The notes beneath the pieces are model-generated. The model was given only the letters and a program-made list of their open reading frames with translations, was not told the DNA's origin and did no database searches. Of a stretch of 57,071 bases of DNA, positions 53,403 to 57,071 are shown piece after piece (the first letter of the stretch is position 1; each line of letters opens with the position of its first letter). The position numbers were made by a program, and so were the translations under genes. This stretch comes from JTS-RE37 sp041743975 (GTDB lineage: Bacteria > Bacteroidota > Bacteroidia > Flavobacteriales > Flavobacteriaceae): contig JBGTLT010000078.1 of the NCBI GenBank assembly GCA_041743975.1, positions 1-57,071 on the forward strand, given 5' to 3'.

Positions 53403-54359
53403 ATGATTACAACTATAATTTTAATAATTACGGGATTTGCTTCATTAATATTTGGAGCGAATTGGTTAGTGGATGGTGCATCTTCGTTAGCGAAAAAACA
53501 TAAAATATCGGATTTAGTAGTAGGATTAACAATTGTTGCTTTTGGCACTTCCGCACCTGAATTAGTAGTTAATTCTATTGCCTCCATTAATGGATATCCA
53601 GATATTGTGCTTGGAAATATTATTGGCAGTAACAATTTTAACTTGTTTATAATACTTGGAATAGCAGGCTTAGTTTACCCTATTACAGTTCAGTCTTCAA
53701 CTGTTTGGTGGGAGATTCCGATTTCATTAATCTCAGGTTTATTACTTCTTGTAATGGCCAACAATTTTTTTTTAAGTGATACTTCTGAAATTTCAAGAGC
53801 TGATGGGGGAATTTTACTTTTAGGTTTTGCTGCGTTTCTGTATTATGCGTTTAAACAAATGAAAACAGAAGAAAATACAGTAGCTTCTTATCTGCAGAAA
53901 TCAGATTTCAAAATATGGGGATTAATAGTATTAGGACTTGCGGGTCTTATAGTTGGAGGTCAATTGGTTGTCGATAATGGCATCCAGATTGCAACAAATT
54001 TAGGGGTAAGTGAAAAAATTATTGGTTTGACAATAATTGCTGCAGGAACTTCTTTACCTGAACTAGTAACATCAATAGTGGCAGCCACTAAAAAAAATAG
54101 TGATATAGCAATTGGGAATGTTATTGGTTCGAATATTTTTAATATTCTGTTAATACTATCTGTAAGTTCTTTTATTAGCCCTATTTCCTTCAACCAAAAC
54201 TTTAATATAGACATTGCAATTCTATTAGGAGGAACTCTATTTCTCTTTATTGCTATGTTTATTGGAAAAAGAAACCAACTTGACAGATGGCAATCGGCAT
54301 TGTTGCTGGTCTTTTTTTTAATCTATACAATGTATCTAGTTCGGAAAGAAATGCAATAA
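53403..54359 (+). CDS. Calcium/sodium antiporter (CaCA family, YrbG-like)
   Basis: 318 residues, ten membrane helices in two inverted halves. Each half has its alpha repeat: VGLTIVAFGTSAPELVVN with GNIIGSNNFN in the first, and IGLTIIAAGTSLPELVTS with GNVIGSNIFN in the second; the Glu and Asn/Ser residues coordinate the ion. The gene is clearly AT-richer than kup and the APC gene before it, which suggests a separate origin. It stands alone, 130 bases after the APC gene. Confidence 0.94.
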   Translation: MITTIILIITGFASLIFGANWLVDGASSLAKKHKISDLVVGLTIVAFGTSAPELVVNSIASINGYPDIVLGNIIGSNNFNLFIILGIAGLVYPITVQSSTVWWEIPISLISGLLLLVMANNFFLSDTSEISRADGGILLLGFAAFLYYAFKQMKTEENTVASYLQKSDFKIWGLIVLGLAGLIVGGQLVVDNGIQIATNLGVSEKIIGLTIIAAGTSLPELVTSIVAATKKNSDIAIGNVIGSNIFNILLILSVSSFISPISFNQNFNIDIAILLGGTLFLFIAMFIGKRNQLDRWQSALLLVFFLIYTMYLVRKEMQ

Positions 54360-54909
54360 AACCGCACCTCAAAAATATAAAAATAATAACCGCTTCAGTG
54401 CTAAATTTATGGGTTGTAGCCCAATTCAACTTACATGTAACCTGAGAAGTTTTAAGTCCGAAATCGGTTACTTTTTTTAATCAAATCTTGCAGTCAAGCG
54501 AAGTGGAAAAGCAAATGAAATAAGGAAATAAAAAACGAATAATTGTAGTTGGCGGGGTGGATACATTAGGTGCAGCAAAATGCCACTTAAATTCAATTAT
54601 TAATCGGTAGCCGTACTTTAAGACTTGACATTCAGCTGAAGCCAAGATATGTTGCTTTACATTGCGATGCAATGCCCCCGCATCACCGGAAATTTGACAC
54701 ATCGCCTCTCTAAACCAAATTGCTCGCGCTCCCTTACTAAAACCAGCTTTGGAGCTGTTGGCTCAGGCCGCGCACTTCACACATAAACGCTAAAAGCTAT
54801 TTGGAAAGGTTTCCTTGTCTTTTGATAATACGTGAATATATTCATTATTTTTAAAATTCAGAACCTCACTATGTTCAGTGGGCGGTAATGCTGAAAAAAT
54901 TTCATACAT
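54360..54909. other. 550-base gene-free stretch with structured segment
   Basis: No convincing protein frame. A 73-codon minus-strand frame (54481-54702) has no recognisable product. From about 54600 to 54800 the DNA is more GC-rich and full of small inverted repeats: TTCAGCTGAA (54631-54640), CATTGC-GAT-GCAATG (54660-54674), and AGCT-TTGG-AGCT near 54750. It might be a non-coding repeat or remnant. Confidence 0.4.
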
Positions 54910-55887
54910 ATGACAATATTTCTAATTAGCTCATTAATAGCTATCATAGTTTCTTTTCTCTGCTCATTGACAGAAGCAGTACTTTTGAGTTTAAACAGTG
55001 TGAAAATTGAAACGGACAAGCAAAAAGGTCTTAAATATGCTATTATTCTTGACAAACTAAAGGGAAATATTAACAGGCCAATTGCTGCTATATTGATTTT
55101 GAATACCGTTGCCCATACAGGAGGGGCAACAATTGCAGGAAGCGCATTTGACGAAATTTATGGAGATTAATTGATTTGGATATTTTCGGTTGTTTTTACT
55201 GTTGTTATTCTATTCGGGACGGAAATCCTTCCTAAAGTCATTGGTGTTTCTAACTCAGCGAATTTAGCTAAACACATTGCGCTACCTTTAAACATTACTA
55301 TTAAGGCCCTTTATCCACTTATTTATATTACAGAGATTTTCAACAAGTTAATCATAAAGAAAAAAGAAAAATCTGTTAACTATACTTTAGAAGATATCCA
55401 AACGATTGCCAAAGTTGCTCAGCTAGAAAACATTATTAACAAGGAACAGGAGGATATAATTATTAAAACCTCAAACCTGAAAAGCAGAAAAATAGAGGAC
55501 GTAATGCTTCCAATTTCAGAAGTCATTTTTTTCCCGGAAACCATGGGCGTTGATGATTATTTCGACCTAGCTGAAAAACATTTGCATACAAGATACCCTG
55601 TAAGCAGGGCGGATTCACCTCAAGCCATATTTGGTTATTTGAATTTTAAAGAAATAGCATTGCATCGAGACAATATATCTTCAAATAACTTACAAACATT
55701 CATCAGACCAATTCTATTCGTAAAGAACACTCAAAGTATTACGCAAGTACTAAAGGATTTAAATGGAAAAAGGTATCATTTAGCAATCGTAAAGACTGAA
55801 AAGGGAGAATTTACAGGAATGGTGACATTAGAAGATATTGTAGTAGAAATTGTAGGTGAAATTACAGATGAATTTGATAATGAATGA
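54910..55887 (+). pseudogene. CNNM/HlyC-CorC type membrane protein with in-frame stop
   Basis: One frame of 326 codons with a TAA at 55168-55170 between YGD and LIWIFSVV. The N-terminal DUF21/CNNM membrane domain spans about residues 1-170 (SLTEAVLLSLNSVKIE; ILNTVAHTGGATIAGSAF; after the stop, FGTEILPKVIGVS). Two CBS domains follow (IEDVMLPISEVIFF, TRYPVSR, then YHLAIVKTEKGEFTGMVTLEDIVVEIVGEI). Relatives move Mg2+ or other divalent ions or are called haemolysin-like. The C-terminal CorC/HlyC domain is missing, as in many short members. Apart from the single stop the gene looks intact, so it is a recent loss or a sequencing error. Confidence 0.82.
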
Positions 55888-56049
55888 GCAAGCACTACTC
55901 ACAACACCGGTAACCGTTGCACAAGCCTTTAAATCTTCAAGTACAGCATCCATATAAGGCCTTTTGCCAGGGCTTTTTTGATTCAGTTCAATATTCGAGC
56001 TAAGAAAAATGGGTTGTTATATGGCATAAAAATCTCTCGAATTACAGCT

Positions 56050-56665
56050 TTAAAATGGCAATAGGGACTTAGCCTCGCTTTTCACCCGTTTTTCGACAAA
56101 TTTCAGGTACTTCTTGAGGTTATGGGCAATCGCCGATAGGTGCATCACCATGTTGGCCTGTTGTATGCCAATGGTATTTGACCTTGCGAAGCCACAGGAA
56201 CTGTGTCAGGGTTCCGAAAACCGGCTCTACCATGCTTTTTCGTTTGCCTTTCACATACCTGCCCTGTGGGCTATGGACACGGGCGTTGTTGCGCTGATAC
56301 TGTTCCCGGTAAAAGGTTAGGATGAACTTCTTTTCCTGTGCCGATAGGCCCAGGCATTGCCTGCGAATCGGGCATCCGGTAAAGACGTGCTTGCTAGCCC
56401 GGTAAACCTTCTTTCTGGTTCCGGTATGGTAGTTCAAAAACTCTTTGGTAATCGGGATCACCTTCCCCTATGTGCATATATAATAATCATGCTCCACATT
56501 GTAGACAAAACCATCGGGACCATCTTTATAGGTGCCGTGGGGCAGTATGAAACTGGTCAGCCCACTGACTTCCGGATATGCATAATTCTCCTCACTGCTA
56601 AAGCCAGTGTCCGCAACACAGTTCTCCAGGCAAGTCCACTCATAGGTGCCGTGTCAAATTCAACT
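56050..56665 (-). mobile_element. IS1182-like transposase fragment
   Basis: Minus strand. LENCVADTGFSSEENYAYPE (near 56635 downward) holds the DDE-region ADTGYSS-type motif; then HGTYKDGPDGFVYN, TAG at 56468-56470, then TKEFLNYHTGTRKKVYRASK, CPIRRQCLG, REQYQRNNARVHSPQGR and KRKSMVEPVFGTLTQFLWLRKV with the catalytic Glu region. A frameshift near 56180 moves the end (IGIQQANMVMHLSAIAHNLKKYL) to another frame, with a stop at 56050. The N-terminal half is missing, so this is a dead fragment. Confidence 0.85.
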
Positions 56666-56871
56666 GAAACTGACCTATAGTGCTTTACTTTTTATCACCA
56701 AGTCATACTTAATTCAAATTAATTGGCGTCCATTACTGTAATTTTCCATGAAAAATCTGCCGGGGAAATAATACTTTTCCATCCTTCAAAAAGAAAGATT
56801 TTAGATTGTAACTTTTTTGGAGCAATAATGTTCAAAGAAATAAATTCATACTAGTTTACATTAGTGGACAC

Positions 56872-57071
56872 TTAAAACCCATTGATTTTCAATTGTTTAT
56901 ATTTTAGTTTTTTGACATCTTTGTAATCGCAATCTGTAAGTATCTCTCTTACAGGGGTTTTGTCCAGTAGCGATATGCTCAAGATCTGTAATATTTCGTA
57001 GATCCTACGGCCTGATTTGAGTTAATTCCTTATTATGGCCACAAGGCAATATGCGATGATGGCACAATAGA
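56872..57071 (-). mobile_element. IS4-like transposase, C-terminal fragment
   Basis: Minus strand, cut by the window end. In one frame: AIIAYCLVAIIRN, a TAA stop, then RRIYEILQILSISLLDKTPVRE, given by region, then ILTDCDYKDVKKLKYKQLKINGF and a stop at 56872. This is the end of the IS4-family transposases common in Bacteroidota. The in-frame stop marks it as inactive unless the sequence is in error. The 206 bases to the IS1182 fragment show no gene. Confidence 0.75.

Noticed and set aside
54481..54702. 73-codon minus-strand frame
   Set aside because: Composition and the overlapping inverted repeats look non-coding; no family recognised.
56528..56653. Twelve-base direct repeat ATAGGTGCCGTG (56528 and 56642)
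   Set aside because: Both copies lie in the IS1182 fragment and may reflect a local rearrangement; too short and too degraded to interpret. No CRISPR array was seen anywhere in the window.

Overview
The window looks like chromosomal DNA of a marine-type Flavobacteriaceae (Bacteroidota). Evidence: a bacillithiol deacetylase (bshB1), a giant ResB-CcsA fusion, DUF4290 next to murA, DUF2911 and T9SS-sorted proteins, and promoters of the Bacteroidota type TTG-N19-TAnnTTTG (exact match ahead of the HU gene). No genus is claimed.

Layout. 1-3 kb: the end of a GH1 beta-glucosidase, two small unknown proteins and a PfkB sugar kinase. 3.0-9.4 kb: a trans-4-hydroxyproline catabolic operon on the minus strand (DapA-like deaminase, alpha-ketoglutaric semialdehyde dehydrogenase, exported DUF885 peptidase, 4-hydroxyproline epimerase) with a divergent AraC regulator; the D-hydroxyproline oxidase is not in the window. 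9.5-20 kb: M28 peptidase lipoprotein, tRNA-His, an orphan TPR histidine kinase, bshB1, a trans-sulfuration enzyme, a metzincin-like lipoprotein and the cytochrome c assembly protein CcsBA. 20-28 kb: a DUF2520, kdsC, Maf, lipoprotein, MscS series, then a PIG-L deacetylase, an unlisted 33-residue membrane peptide and a sodium:solute symporter packed with 1-base gaps. 28-38 kb: DUF2911, a T9SS cargo protein, a SRPBCC-SDR-photolyase operon, a short eroded stretch (truncated DUF6340-like and internally deleted DUF1801-like genes), a M20 hydrolase, and a run of small genes (GNAT, YjdI-CDGSH fusion, TMEM175 channel, two VOC proteins). 38-46.8 kb: core genes murA (with Asp replacing the fosfomycin-target Cys), DUF4290, DUF493, a P-loop ATPase, recQ, fmt, HU, YqgE, a class IV aminotransferase, a START-like protein and tRNA-Met.

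From the tRNA-Met to the right end the DNA changes character. It is visibly AT-richer and begins, 54 bases after the tRNA, with a tyrosine recombinase broken by at least two frameshifts and three stops. More decayed genes follow, then an apparently intact ion/solute transport set (Kup, APC permease, CaCA exchanger), a CNNM/HlyC-type gene with one in-frame stop, and fragments of IS1182-like and IS4-like transposases. This reads as an old island integrated at tRNA-Met.

The most interesting unexplained items are a dispersed intergenic repeat of about 90 bases with two to three predicted hairpins (three copies: 1319-1408, 7381-7470, 33120-33206), one of them inside the hydroxyproline operon; the 33-residue membrane peptide fused by spacing to the symporter; a 14-base direct repeat with 22-base period ahead of the orphan kinase; and an SDR without its catalytic tyrosine in the photolyase operon.
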